Positions 53,369 through 61,839 of a DNA stretch of 64,000 nucleotides are shown piece by piece. The position numbers and the translations under genes were made by a program. The stretch is from Glycocaulis sp050485565. GTDB lineage: Bacteria > Pseudomonadota > Alphaproteobacteria > Caulobacterales > Maricaulaceae. The notes beneath the pieces were generated by a model that was not told the DNA's origin, searched no databases, and saw only the letters and a list, made by a program, of their open reading frames with translations. Each line of letters begins with the position of its first letter. Position 1 is the first letter of the stretch. Where the stretch lies: NCBI RefSeq assembly GCF_050485565.1, contig NZ_JBJHBQ010000002.1, forward strand, positions 1-64,000. Reading direction: 5' to 3'.

Positions 53369-53770
53369 TTAAACCAGCCGCTCCAGCCGTCCTTTGCGTT
53401 TGACGATATTCTTGTAGTCCCACTGCACGGTGCGCGCCTCGGCCAGCCAGCGGCGCAGGAGGTCTTCGTCAATCTGATCAGGTGCCGTGTAGCGTGCCTC
53501 GGCGGCCTTGAACGTGCCTTCAGGCTTCAGGCCGGGTGTCTCGAAGGACTGCCCGCTCCAGAACAGCAGGCGCACGCAGGATTTCAGCTTGCTATAGCCC
53601 GTGACCGGGTTGCCATCGAGGAACCAGACCGGGTGGGCGTGCCAGATCCTGTTCTCGGCTTCGGGCAGGGCGTCATCGATCACCCGCCGGAGCGTATCAC
53701 ATATCTGGCGGTCGGTTTCTGCCTGCGCCGCGTGATAAGCGTCTATATTCTCGAAGCGCGGGGCTTTCAT
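53369..53770 (-). CDS. DUF1801 domain protein
   Basis: A 133-residue small protein. The sequence ENRIWHAHPVWFLDGNPVTGYSKLKSCVRLLFWSGQSFETPGL is typical of the DUF1801/YdhG fold, which is related to the first half of the YdeI-like protein at 37303. No signal or membrane helix. Its function is unknown. The ATG at 53770 is the only good start. Single gene between the repeat and the HxlR regulator gene. Confidence 0.85.
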   Translation of the reverse strand: MKAPRFENIDAYHAAQAETDRQICDTLRRVIDDALPEAENRIWHAHPVWFLDGNPVTGYSKLKSCVRLLFWSGQSFETPGLKPEGTFKAAEARYTAPDQIDEDLLRRWLAEARTVQWDYKNIVKRKGRLERLV

Positions 53771-53790
53771 GGGAGCCTCCTTGCCGTGTT

Positions 53791-54759
53791 CTACTGCGCG
53801 GCGCTCATGGCCGCACGCTGACTGGCCGAATGAGCCGGAACGGGGCGCACGCTGCGCGGATCGATTTCCTCGCCCGTAACCGCATTGCGCAGGACTGGCA
53901 GGACGGTTTGCCCCGTGGCCTGCGAGACCAGTTCAACGGGCAGCTTACCCGGTTCACACAGCCAGCGCGCGCCCCAGGCGAAGAAGGCCAGCACGGTGGG
54001 GTAGAGCGCGCGTCCGCGTTCGGTTAGCACATATTCAAACCGCTCAGGGCGTGTGTGGTAGCGCTTGCGGGTCAGAATGCCGTGCGAGACAAGCCCCTCA
54101 AGCCGGTCTGCCAGCACGCTGGTGGAGACACCCAGCGTTTTGAGGAAATCATCATAGCGGCGCACCCGGTAGAAACAGGCCGCCAGCACCAGATTGGTCC
54201 AGTAATCGCCGAACAGCTCAATGCCCAGCTCGATGGGTTTGCCGCTGGCGCGCATGGCGGGCTGCACCTTGCGCCGGCGCATTTCTTTCAGCGCAGGGGC
54301 CTTGCCGGGTACGGGCCCGGGCCGGGGCAGGACATCGCCGGGCAGGATGGGGGCTTTCAGGTCTTCGCCTGCCATGATGGGGTCGATAGGCCCTGACCCG
54401 TCACGGGCTACCAGGCGTATCGCGCGTGCGGGATCAGAGCGCGGCGACCAGTCCTGCTCCCAGAAGATCAGCATGATGGCGACGCCGTAGAGATCGCGCC
54501 CCATGGCGGTCAGCACATATTCGAATCGCTCCGGGCGCTGCTGATAGGGGCGGCGCTCCAGCAGCCCGGCATCGGTAAGCGTCTTCAACCGGCGCGCCAG
54601 CACAGAGCGGGCAATCGCCAGCCGCTCCATCCAGTCATCAAAGCGGCGTGCGCCGCGGAATGCCTCGCGCAGGATCAGCATGGTCCACGCCTCTCCCACC
54701 ACGTCCATGGCATGGGAGACGGGATTGTTCTGAATCATCTGTTTGAGACGGGAATCCAT
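53791..54759 (-). CDS. Tandem HxlR-family transcriptional regulator
   Basis: A 322-residue protein with two HxlR-type winged helices. Domain 1 (about 15-105) reads MDVVGEAWTMLILREAFRGARRFDDWMERLAIARSVLARRLKTLTDAGLLERRPYQQRPERFEYVLTAMG. Domain 2 (about 185-280) reads IELGIELFGDYWTNLVLAACFYRVRRYDDFLKTLGVSTSVLADRLEGLVSHGILTRKRYHTRPERFEYVLTERG. Most HxlR proteins have one domain of about 110 residues and work as dimers, so this is probably a fused pseudo-dimer. The ATG at 54759 is used; a TTG 18 bp upstream is less likely. It is divergent from the monooxygenase-oxygenase operon. Confidence 0.9.
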   Translation of the reverse strand: MDSRLKQMIQNNPVSHAMDVVGEAWTMLILREAFRGARRFDDWMERLAIARSVLARRLKTLTDAGLLERRPYQQRPERFEYVLTAMGRDLYGVAIMLIFWEQDWSPRSDPARAIRLVARDGSGPIDPIMAGEDLKAPILPGDVLPRPGPVPGKAPALKEMRRRKVQPAMRASGKPIELGIELFGDYWTNLVLAACFYRVRRYDDFLKTLGVSTSVLADRLEGLVSHGILTRKRYHTRPERFEYVLTERGRALYPTVLAFFAWGARWLCEPGKLPVELVSQATGQTVLPVLRNAVTGEEIDPRSVRPVPAHSASQRAAMSAAQ

Positions 54760-54835
54760 CCCAGCACTAGAAACCAACGAATTTCATTACGCAAACGCCC
54801 TTGCGGGGTTGAGGCGTCCGGCAAAACCGTCTAGA

Positions 54836-54859
54836 GTTAGTTTCGCTAACAAAGTGACC
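54836..54859. promoter_or_regulatory. Candidate HxlR-type operator
   Basis: GTTAG-TTTCG-CTAAC (54836-54850) is an inverted repeat. Together with the following bases to 54859 it matches 19 of 24 positions of 50827-50850. It lies about 40 bp before the TTG start of the monooxygenase gene, in the divergent region with the HxlR gene. GTTGGTTTC on the reverse strand near 54777 is a weaker related half-box just before the regulator's ATG. Confidence 0.5.
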
Positions 54860-54897
54860 TCGCACATGAAGGCCACAACACTGCAGGGATAGTTCGC

Positions 54898-55878
54898 TTG
54901 AGCCGTTTGCCTGACACGATTGAACGCCGTCTGCGCCTGCCGCTGGTAGCCGCGCCCATGTTTCTCGTGTCCGGGCCGGACATGGTGCTTGCTGCGTGCC
55001 GCGCTGGTGTGATCGGCTCGTTTCCGGGGCCGAACTGCCGCACGATAGAAGATGTGGAAGCCTGGATGAAGGCTATCTCGGAGGCGCTGACCGATGAGGA
55101 TGCGCCCTGGGCCTACAACATGATCTGCCATTCCTCCTATCCGCGCTTTGATGCCGAGCTGGAGCTGGTGAAGAAGTATCAGCCGCCGATTGTTATTACG
55201 GCGCTTGGCGGCCCGCAGCGCGTAGTGGAAGCGGTTCATGCCTATGGCGGGCTGGTATTTGCCGATGTGAACTCGGTGGAGTTTGCGGCCAAGGCGGCGG
55301 CGACTGGCGTGGATGGGCTGGTGCTGGTGTGTGCGGGCGCTGGCGGACATACCGGTCAGGTGGCCAATGTCGCCTTCATCGAGGCCGTGCGCGGCTTTTT
55401 CGACGGCATCATTGCGGTTGCGGGCGGTATCTCGACCGGGCGCGGCGTACGCGCTGCCGAGGCGATGGGCGCGGACCTGGCCTATATGGGTACTGCCTTC
55501 ATTCCGGCCGAAGAGAGCCTTGCCCATCCCGATTACAAGGACATGGTGGTGCGTTCTGGCGCGTCCGACATTGTAGTGTCCGCCTCGGTGACGGGCGTGC
55601 CGGCCAGCTGGCTGAAGGAAAGCCTGAAACGTTCCGGGCTGGACCCGGAAAACCTGCCCGAAAAGGGCCGGGTGCAGTTTGATGATCCGTCGAAAATCCT
55701 GAAAGGCTGGAAGGATGTCTGGTCTGCCGGTCAGGGGGTCGGGTCTGTCAGTGCGGTTGAGCCGCTAGGCGCCATCGTGGCGCGGCTCGCGCGTGAATAT
55801 GGATCACACGAGGACGGGGGTGTTGCGCCCCGTCTCGGTTTGGAAAGGAGTGCGCATAATGAACGCCCCGGTGCATGA
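54898..55878 (+). CDS. Nitronate monooxygenase family flavoprotein
   Basis: A 326-residue TIM-barrel flavoenzyme of the NMO/2-nitropropane dioxygenase family. LPLVAAPMFLVSGPDMVLAACRAGVIGSFPGPN opens the barrel, and VLVCAGAGGHTGQVANVAFI, GIIAVAGGISTGRGVRAAEAMGADLAYMGTAFIPAEES gives the FMN-phosphate part. Family members oxidise nitronates or act as alpha/beta-unsaturated carbonyl reductases. The start is TTG at 54898, with AGGGA nine bases upstream; no in-frame ATG precedes it. Its 3' end overlaps the oxygenase gene by 20 bp, so the two are co-translated. Confidence 0.88.
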   Translation: MSRLPDTIERRLRLPLVAAPMFLVSGPDMVLAACRAGVIGSFPGPNCRTIEDVEAWMKAISEALTDEDAPWAYNMICHSSYPRFDAELELVKKYQPPIVITALGGPQRVVEAVHAYGGLVFADVNSVEFAAKAAATGVDGLVLVCAGAGGHTGQVANVAFIEAVRGFFDGIIAVAGGISTGRGVRAAEAMGADLAYMGTAFIPAEESLAHPDYKDMVVRSGASDIVVSASVTGVPASWLKESLKRSGLDPENLPEKGRVQFDDPSKILKGWKDVWSAGQGVGSVSAVEPLGAIVARLAREYGSHEDGGVAPRLGLERSAHNERPGA

Positions 55879-57346
55879 TCCCAATGGCCGTATGGAGCGC
55901 GATGCGCCCTCCTGGCTTGCCGATATCGACAATGCCTATCTGCGCGGCCTCTACGCGCCGGTGGCCCATGAGACCACGGCCCATGAGCTGAAAGTCATTG
56001 GCGAGATTCCGGCCGATCTGTGCGGTGCCTATATGCGCAATGGTCCCAATCAGGTGTATGCGCCCAAGTCCAAGCATCACTGGTTTGATGGCGACGGCAT
56101 GGTCCACACCATCGCCTTCAAGGATGGCAAGGCGAGCTATCGCTCGCGCTTTGTGCGCACTGCGCATTTCAACGCCAATGCCGCCAAAGGCGAGGAGCAA
56201 TGGCCGGGCTATATGGGCCATCCTGACCCGAATGCCCCTCCGGGCGCGGGCTCGGACGGCTGGCTGAAGGATTCGGGCAATACCGACCTCATCTGGCATA
56301 ATGGCGAGGTGCTGGCGCTGTGGTATCAGGCGGGCGTTCCGGTGCGCCTTGATCCGGCGACCGGCGAGACGCTGGGCGAGCAGACCTGGGGCGGCGCGCT
56401 GACCCGTCAGGTGTCAGCCCACGCCAAGACCGATCCGGTCACCGGCGAGCTCTTCTTCTTCGATTACAACACCAAACCGCCCTACATGACCTATCATGTG
56501 GTGTCGCGCGAAGGTCAGATGATCCGCAACGTGCCTATCGACGTGCCGGGTCCGCGCCTGCCGCACGACATGGCGATGACGGAAAACTACGCCATCCTGC
56601 ACGATCTGCCGCTGTTCTGGGATCCCGAGCTTCTGCCGCGCGGCATCCACAAGGTGACTTTCTATCCCGATATGCCGTCACGCTTTGGTGTGATCCCGAA
56701 GTACGGGAAGGAAGGCGATGTGCGCTGGTTCGAAGCCTCGCCCTGCTACATCTACCACGTCACCAATTCGTGGGAGGAAGGCGACTGGATCGTGATGGAG
56801 GGCTGCCGGGTGACCGAGCCGTGCCCGGAATCCAAGCCCGGCCAGGGCATGTATTCGCGCATGATGGCCTTCCTGCTCCTGAAAGCGCGCTTCCACCGCT
56901 GGAAGTTCAACCTGAAAACCGGTGAGACGCGCGAGGAATGGCTGGACGACCGCAATGCCGAGTTTCCGACCGTCAGCGCGGATGTGGCGGGCCGCAAATC
57001 GCGCTATTCCTACCATGTCTCCATTCCGACCAATCGCGAGACCATGGTATTTGACGGGCTTATCAAGTTCGACACCCAGACAGGGTCGTCCCAGAGCCTG
57101 AAGTTCAAGGATGGCTGGTACGGGTCCGAAAGTCCGTTTGCGCCGCGCCTTAACTCCAATGGCGACGAGGATGATGGTTATCTCATCACCTTCATCACCA
57201 ATGAGGTGGATGGTCAGTCGGAGTGTCATGTCATTGACGCGAAGGACATCGCGAAAGGGCCGGTGGCCCGTGTGATCCTGCCCTCGCGGGTGCCGGCCGG
57301 CTTCCACTCCACCTGGGTGCCGGGAACGGAAATGGGCTGGGCCTGA
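55859..57346 (+). CDS. Carotenoid/stilbene cleavage oxygenase
   Basis: A 495-residue iron oxygenase of the RPE65/CCO family that splits a conjugated C=C bond with O2 to give two carbonyls. All four iron histidines are present: His188 (SAHAKTDPVTGELFF), His236 (LPHDMAMTENYAI), His300 (CYIYHVTNSWEE) and His483 (GFHSTWVPG). MRNGPNQVYAPKSKHHWFDGDGMVH at the N-terminus is typical. There is no signal peptide. The substrate could be an apocarotenoid, a lignostilbene or a phenylpropene; the family cannot tell. The start at 55859 has AAAGGAG nine bases upstream, and an ATG at 55793 is less likely. It overlaps the monooxygenase gene. Confidence 0.93.
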   Translation: MNAPVHDPNGRMERDAPSWLADIDNAYLRGLYAPVAHETTAHELKVIGEIPADLCGAYMRNGPNQVYAPKSKHHWFDGDGMVHTIAFKDGKASYRSRFVRTAHFNANAAKGEEQWPGYMGHPDPNAPPGAGSDGWLKDSGNTDLIWHNGEVLALWYQAGVPVRLDPATGETLGEQTWGGALTRQVSAHAKTDPVTGELFFFDYNTKPPYMTYHVVSREGQMIRNVPIDVPGPRLPHDMAMTENYAILHDLPLFWDPELLPRGIHKVTFYPDMPSRFGVIPKYGKEGDVRWFEASPCYIYHVTNSWEEGDWIVMEGCRVTEPCPESKPGQGMYSRMMAFLLLKARFHRWKFNLKTGETREEWLDDRNAEFPTVSADVAGRKSRYSYHVSIPTNRETMVFDGLIKFDTQTGSSQSLKFKDGWYGSESPFAPRLNSNGDEDDGYLITFITNEVDGQSECHVIDAKDIAKGPVARVILPSRVPAGFHSTWVPGTEMGWA

Positions 57347-57372
57347 ACGGCTTTAGCCCGCCAGATTGACGC

Positions 57373-57417
57373 AAGACCCGAAGCGCGCCCGGCAAACGAG
57401 GCGCGCGCGGGTTCTTT
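57373..57417 (+). terminator. Probable terminator after the cleavage-oxygenase operon
   Basis: Outer arms AAGACCCG and CGGG(T)TCTT enclose GCGCGCC / GGCGCGC (57383-57406, 10-nt loop), followed by a short T-rich end. Confidence 0.5.
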
Positions 57418-57459
57418 GCTGTGATGACTGTTATAACCAGTACGGGGAGGTCCAGACCC

Positions 57460-59163
57460 ATGAAGCTCGCAACGCCGAAGAAGATCGCCGAATACCGCAA
57501 AGCTGGCTGGTGGGGCGACGACACCTTCTACGACGTTTTCCTGCGCGCGGCGGTAAGCCGCCCCCAGGCGCTGGCGGTTATCGATCCGCCTGATCGCGAA
57601 GCGCTGACGGGCCGCAAGCCGCGCCGTCTGGTATGGGCCGATCTCGCCGATGAGGTGGAGCGCACCGCCGCCGCCCTGAAACAGCAGGGGCTGACCAAGG
57701 GCGACCGCGTGGTCATGCAGATGCCCAATGTCGCCGACACGCTGTCGATCTATCTGGCGTGCGCCAAGCTGGGCATCATTCTCAGCCCCGTACCGGTCCA
57801 GTATGCCGGCCATGAATTGCGCCACGCCATGGACTCGGTGCGTCCGCGTGCGTTCATCGCGTCAAAAATGTTCAAGGACCGCGAGCTTGCCAAGGGTTGC
57901 AAGGCGGTGGCCGGAGACCGCGCCAAAGTGTTGTCCATGGATGGCGGCGGGGACGGGCTTGTCGACTTCTCTGCCGAGATCAGCCGGGCCAATACCCGCA
58001 AAGGTCTCTTTGGCCTTGGCGGTTCGGCCACGAAGGAAAAAGGCACGGCGGACGATTGTTTCACCATCTGCTGGACGTCTGGCACCACAGGCGTGCCAAA
58101 GGGTGTGCCGCGTTCGCATAATCACTGGCTGGCCATCGGCCCGGCGACCTATCACGGCATGGCGATCCAGCAACATGACGTGCTTCTAAATCCGTTTCCG
58201 ATGACCAATATGGCCGCGATTGGCGGCATGCTTGTCTCCTGGCTCCTCAGCGAAGGCACGCTGGTTCTCCATCACCCGTTCGACCTGCCGGTCTTCCTCA
58301 AGCAGCTTGTCACCGAGAAGGTGACGGCGACCATCGCGCCGCCTGCGGTACTGACCATGCTGCTGAAGCAGGAGGGGCTGCTGGACCAGTTCGATCTGTC
58401 AAAGCTGCGCGTGATCGGGTCCGGCTCCGCGCCGCTGTCGGAATTCATGGTCAAGGGCTGGCAGGAACGCGGCGTCGAGATCGTCAATCTGTTCGGCTCC
58501 AATGAGGGTATTTCGCTGTGCTCCGGCCCGGAGGACGTGCCTGATCCCGCCTTGCGGGCCACGGCCTTTCCGCGCTTCGGCCACAAAAGTGCGAGCTTTG
58601 CCAACCCCATGCACGAGCGCGTCGAGACAAAGCTGGTTTCCATCGAGACCGGCAAGACTGTCACTGCTCCGGGCGAGGATGGCGAGCTGCTGGTGCGCGG
58701 CCCGTCGGTCTTTGAAGGCTATTGGGGGTCCACCGATGCTGAGCTCAAGGAAGTGTTCGATCGCGAGGGCTATTTCCGCACGGGCGATCTGTTCCAGATC
58801 TCCGCTGATGACGATAGCTTCTTCACCTTCCGGGGGCGGGCCAAGGACATCATCATCCGCGGCGGGGTGAATATTTCCGCTGCCGAGCTGGATACGCTGC
58901 TGGAAGGCCACCCCAAGCTCGCCGAGGCGGCTGTGTTCGGCATGCCTGACGAGGTGATGGGCGAACGCATCTGGGTCGCAGCCGTGCCCAAGGAGGGTGA
59001 GACGGTGACGCTCGAAGAGATCGTCGAGTTCCTCAAGACCAAGGAGATCGCCAATTTCAAACTGCCCGAGCAGATGATCCTTGTGGACGCGCTGCCGCGC
59101 AATCCGCTGAACAAGGTGCTGCGCTGGCGGCTCGTCGAAATCGCGAAGGAACAGGGCGCATGA
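57460..59163 (+). CDS. Acyl-CoA ligase (AMP-dependent synthetase), second copy
   Basis: A 567-residue adenylate-forming enzyme. FTICWTSGTTGVPKGVPRSHNHW is the P-loop region, VNLFGSNEGISLCSG the A5 motif, GYFRTGDLFQISADDDSFFTFRGRAKDIIIRGGVNISAAELD the hinge, and PRNPLNKVLRWRL the catalytic Lys region. It is clearly distinct from the copy at 46223. The ATG at 57460 follows GGGGAGG; an upstream ATG at 57421 lacks such a site. A TTATAA at about 57431 may be part of its promoter. It overlaps the next thiolase-like gene by 4 bp (ATGA), so those products should act in sequence. Confidence 0.93.
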   Translation: MKLATPKKIAEYRKAGWWGDDTFYDVFLRAAVSRPQALAVIDPPDREALTGRKPRRLVWADLADEVERTAAALKQQGLTKGDRVVMQMPNVADTLSIYLACAKLGIILSPVPVQYAGHELRHAMDSVRPRAFIASKMFKDRELAKGCKAVAGDRAKVLSMDGGGDGLVDFSAEISRANTRKGLFGLGGSATKEKGTADDCFTICWTSGTTGVPKGVPRSHNHWLAIGPATYHGMAIQQHDVLLNPFPMTNMAAIGGMLVSWLLSEGTLVLHHPFDLPVFLKQLVTEKVTATIAPPAVLTMLLKQEGLLDQFDLSKLRVIGSGSAPLSEFMVKGWQERGVEIVNLFGSNEGISLCSGPEDVPDPALRATAFPRFGHKSASFANPMHERVETKLVSIETGKTVTAPGEDGELLVRGPSVFEGYWGSTDAELKEVFDREGYFRTGDLFQISADDDSFFTFRGRAKDIIIRGGVNISAAELDTLLEGHPKLAEAAVFGMPDEVMGERIWVAAVPKEGETVTLEEIVEFLKTKEIANFKLPEQMILVDALPRNPLNKVLRWRLVEIAKEQGA

Positions 59164-60392
59164 GTGGGCCCGTCTTCATCCTCGGCGGCGCGCAGAGCGA
59201 TTTTGCCGCCAACTGGACGCGCAATGACAAATCGCTGTTCGACCTGATTGCGGACACCACGCGCGCGGCGCTGGCGGATGTCAACATGGACGCCGCAGAG
59301 ATCGACGCGGTGCATGTCGGCAATTTCGCCGGTGAGCTGTTCTGCGGGCAGGGGCTGCTGGGCGGCTTCATGGGCCATGTCGATCCGGGCTTTGAAGGCA
59401 AGCCCACCAGCCGCCACGAGGCGGCCTGCGCCTCCGGCTCGATGGCGATCTTGGCGGCCATGAGCGACATCCTCGCTGGCCATTACGATACGGTCGCGGT
59501 GGTCGGCGTGGAGATGATGCGCAACGTGCCGGGCGAAACGGCGGCGCAGCATCTTGGCTCAGCCGCGTGGGCGGGGCGCGAGGCTCTGGGCGCGCGCTAT
59601 CTCTGGCCTGCCATGTTCTCTGATCTGGCCGAAGAATATGACCGCCGCTACGGGTTGAAATACGAGCATCTGGCCGCGATCTCGAAAATCAATTTCGACA
59701 ATGCCAAGCGCAATCCCAACGCCCAGACGCGGGCCTGGCAGTTCGCCGAGGGTAGTTTCGCGCGCGATGACGAGGCCAATCCGGTCATCGAAGGCTGGAT
59801 GCGCCGCTCTGATTGCGGGCAGGTGACGGACGGTTCTGCCGTTATCGTGCTGGCGGGCGAGAAGGCCGCGCGTGAGTATGCAAAGCGGCGCGGGCTGGAG
59901 CTGGCGGCCATTCCGCGCCTGAAGGGCTGGGGCCACACCACTGCGCCTCTGCTGATGGAAGCCAAGCTGGAAAAGTCGCGCAAAGAGGGTGGCTACGCCC
60001 TGCCATGGACGCGCAAGGCCATCATGGATGCCTATGCGCGGGCGGGCATTTCAGGCCCCGATGATGTTGACGGTATCGAGACGCATGACTGCTTCTCCGT
60101 CACCGAATACATGGCGATCGAGCATTTCGGCCTCACCGCGCCCGGCGAGGGCTGGAAGGCGGTGGAGGACGGAACAATCGCCTTTGACGGCAAGTTGCCG
60201 GTGAACCCGTCCGGCGGTCTGATCGGGCTTGGCCATCCTGTTGGCGCGACCGGCGTGCGCATGGCGCTGGACGCTGCGCGCCAGACCTCGGGCAGGGCGG
60301 GCGATATGCAGGTGGAGGGCGCGAAAACCTTCGCCACCTTCAATGTCGGCGGCTCCGGCACGGCGAATGTGTCTTTCGTGATCGGGGTTTAG
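59160..60392 (+). CDS. Thiolase-fold protein lacking the second cysteine
   Basis: A 410-residue thiolase-superfamily protein. The nucleophile Cys90 is in SRHEAACASGSMAILA, and GHPVGATGVRMALD gives the His. The last catalytic loop reads TFATFNVGGSGTANV, in which Asn replaces the acid-base Cys of thiolases. This is common in lipid-transfer/SCP-x thiolase-like enzymes, some of which are retro-aldolases in sterol side-chain breakdown. Those aldolases normally need a DUF35 partner, which is not seen here, so the reaction is unclear. It overlaps the ligase gene and is followed by a palindromic unit. Confidence 0.88.
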   Translation: MSGPVFILGGAQSDFAANWTRNDKSLFDLIADTTRAALADVNMDAAEIDAVHVGNFAGELFCGQGLLGGFMGHVDPGFEGKPTSRHEAACASGSMAILAAMSDILAGHYDTVAVVGVEMMRNVPGETAAQHLGSAAWAGREALGARYLWPAMFSDLAEEYDRRYGLKYEHLAAISKINFDNAKRNPNAQTRAWQFAEGSFARDDEANPVIEGWMRRSDCGQVTDGSAVIVLAGEKAAREYAKRRGLELAAIPRLKGWGHTTAPLLMEAKLEKSRKEGGYALPWTRKAIMDAYARAGISGPDDVDGIETHDCFSVTEYMAIEHFGLTAPGEGWKAVEDGTIAFDGKLPVNPSGGLIGLGHPVGATGVRMALDAARQTSGRAGDMQVEGAKTFATFNVGGSGTANVSFVIGV

Positions 60393-60408
60393 GTCCAATC
60401 ATTGTCAT

Positions 60409-60495
60409 GGCCCGGCTTGTCCGGGCCACCCATGCCTGAGACCGTTCCGCGTGTTCGTTCGTTGCAGGCATGGGTCACCCGCATGAAGCGGGTGA
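60409..60495. repeat. Palindromic intergenic unit (unrelated to the 105-bp repeat)
   Basis: GGCCCGGCTTGTCCGGGCC (60409-60427), a long pair ACCCATGCCTG (60428-60438) with CAGGCATGGGT (60465-60475), and TCACCCGC / GCGGGTGA (60475-60495). REP-like; between two thiolase genes of the same direction. Confidence 0.75.
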
Positions 60496-60531
60496 TGACA
60501 AAAGAGAGTTTGTTATCAGAGAAGCTTCCCC

Positions 60532-61740
60532 ATGACCCAGACCTATATTTATGACGCTGTCCGTTCGCCGCGTGGCAAGGCCAAGGACGATGGCGGGCTT
60601 GCCGCCCTGAAACCCCACGCCCTGACAGGCCAGCTCATCGAAGCGCTTGCGGCGCGCAATGGCGCGGATGCGGTCAGCCAGGCGGCCAGCCTGACGCTCG
60701 GCTGTGTGGGGCAGGTGGGCGCGCAAGGCGGCCATATTGCGCTCGTCACACGCCTGCATGCGGGCCTTCCCGATGTGGTGCGGGCGCTGACCATCAATAA
60801 TTACTGTGTGTCCGGCCTGACGGCGGTCGGCATGGCGGCCAGCGAAGCAGATGCAAGCGGCGATGACCGGCTTCGCCTTTCAGGCGGGGTGGAGATGATG
60901 AGCGCGGTGCCGTTCATGGGCGACAAGGCGCACTATTATGCTGACGCTAAAACCGCCGCCGCGCTGCGCTATGTGCCGGTCGCGCTGTCTGCTGATCTGA
61001 TGGCGACGATGGAAGGCTTTTCCAAGGATGATCTCGACGCTGTGACGGCGCGTTCCCACAATCGCGCGGCGGCTGCGTGGGAGAGGGGCGGCCTCTCCGA
61101 GGTGATCGCCATCAAGGGTGAAGACGGGCAGGTCATGCTCGACCGGGATGAAAGCGTGCGCGCAGGTACCACGCCAGAAGGGCTTGGCCGTTTTGCGCCC
61201 GCTTTCGCCGAGATGGGCGCTGCCGGTTTCGATGCGGTGATGCTGAAAGCCCGCCCGGAGCTGAACGCGATCAACCATGTCCATTCGGTCGCCAACTGCC
61301 CGCCCGTGTGCGATGGCGCGGCGCTGGCGCTGGTCGGCTCCAAGGGCGCGGGCGAGGCGGCCGGTATCAAGCCAAAGGCGCGCATCCGCGCGGCTGTTGA
61401 AGCCACCGGTGATCCGGTCCTGCAGCTCACCGCAGGCTTCGCCGCGATGGAGCAAATTCTCAAAGAGACCGGCTTGAAACTCTCCGACTTTGACCGCATC
61501 GAGTTCATGGAAGCCTTCGCGGCCACGCCGGTGAAGTTTGAACGCGATTACAAGCCCGACATGGACAAGGTGAACCCGGAAGGCGGGCATCTGGCCATGG
61601 GCCACCCGATGGGAGCATCCGGCGCGATCCTGCTAGCCACCATGCTGGGCGGGCTGGAGCGCTCTGGCGGCAGCCTTGGTCTCATCGTCGCCCATGGCGG
61701 GTCCGGCGTTGGCAGCGCGATGGTGGTGGAGCGGGTGTGA
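60532..61740 (+). CDS. Acetyl-CoA acyltransferase-like thiolase
   Basis: A 402-residue thiolase, closer to degradative FadA-like enzymes. The N-terminus YIYDAVRSPRGKAKDDGGLAALKPHAL is typical, the nucleophile Cys92 is in NNYCVSGLTAVGMAA, and GGHLAMGHPMGASGAIL gives the His. The last loop reads LIVAHGGSGVGSAMVVERV, with His where Cys is usual (CxGGG), so acid-base catalysis may differ. Conserved NCPPVCDGAALALVGSKG is also present. It may perform the final thiolysis of the catabolic pathway. It is separated from the previous gene by the palindromic unit, so it may have its own promoter. Confidence 0.9.
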   Translation: MTQTYIYDAVRSPRGKAKDDGGLAALKPHALTGQLIEALAARNGADAVSQAASLTLGCVGQVGAQGGHIALVTRLHAGLPDVVRALTINNYCVSGLTAVGMAASEADASGDDRLRLSGGVEMMSAVPFMGDKAHYYADAKTAAALRYVPVALSADLMATMEGFSKDDLDAVTARSHNRAAAAWERGGLSEVIAIKGEDGQVMLDRDESVRAGTTPEGLGRFAPAFAEMGAAGFDAVMLKARPELNAINHVHSVANCPPVCDGAALALVGSKGAGEAAGIKPKARIRAAVEATGDPVLQLTAGFAAMEQILKETGLKLSDFDRIEFMEAFAATPVKFERDYKPDMDKVNPEGGHLAMGHPMGASGAILLATMLGGLERSGGSLGLIVAHGGSGVGSAMVVERV

Positions 61741-61839
61741 CCGTTTTATTGCCCGCTTGCGGGCCGTCTTGCTTGCGCTAGTGTGGCGGGTGGTTAACGC
61801 CGGTCAGTGAGGGCGCGGCGCACGCGATGGGGGAATAAG

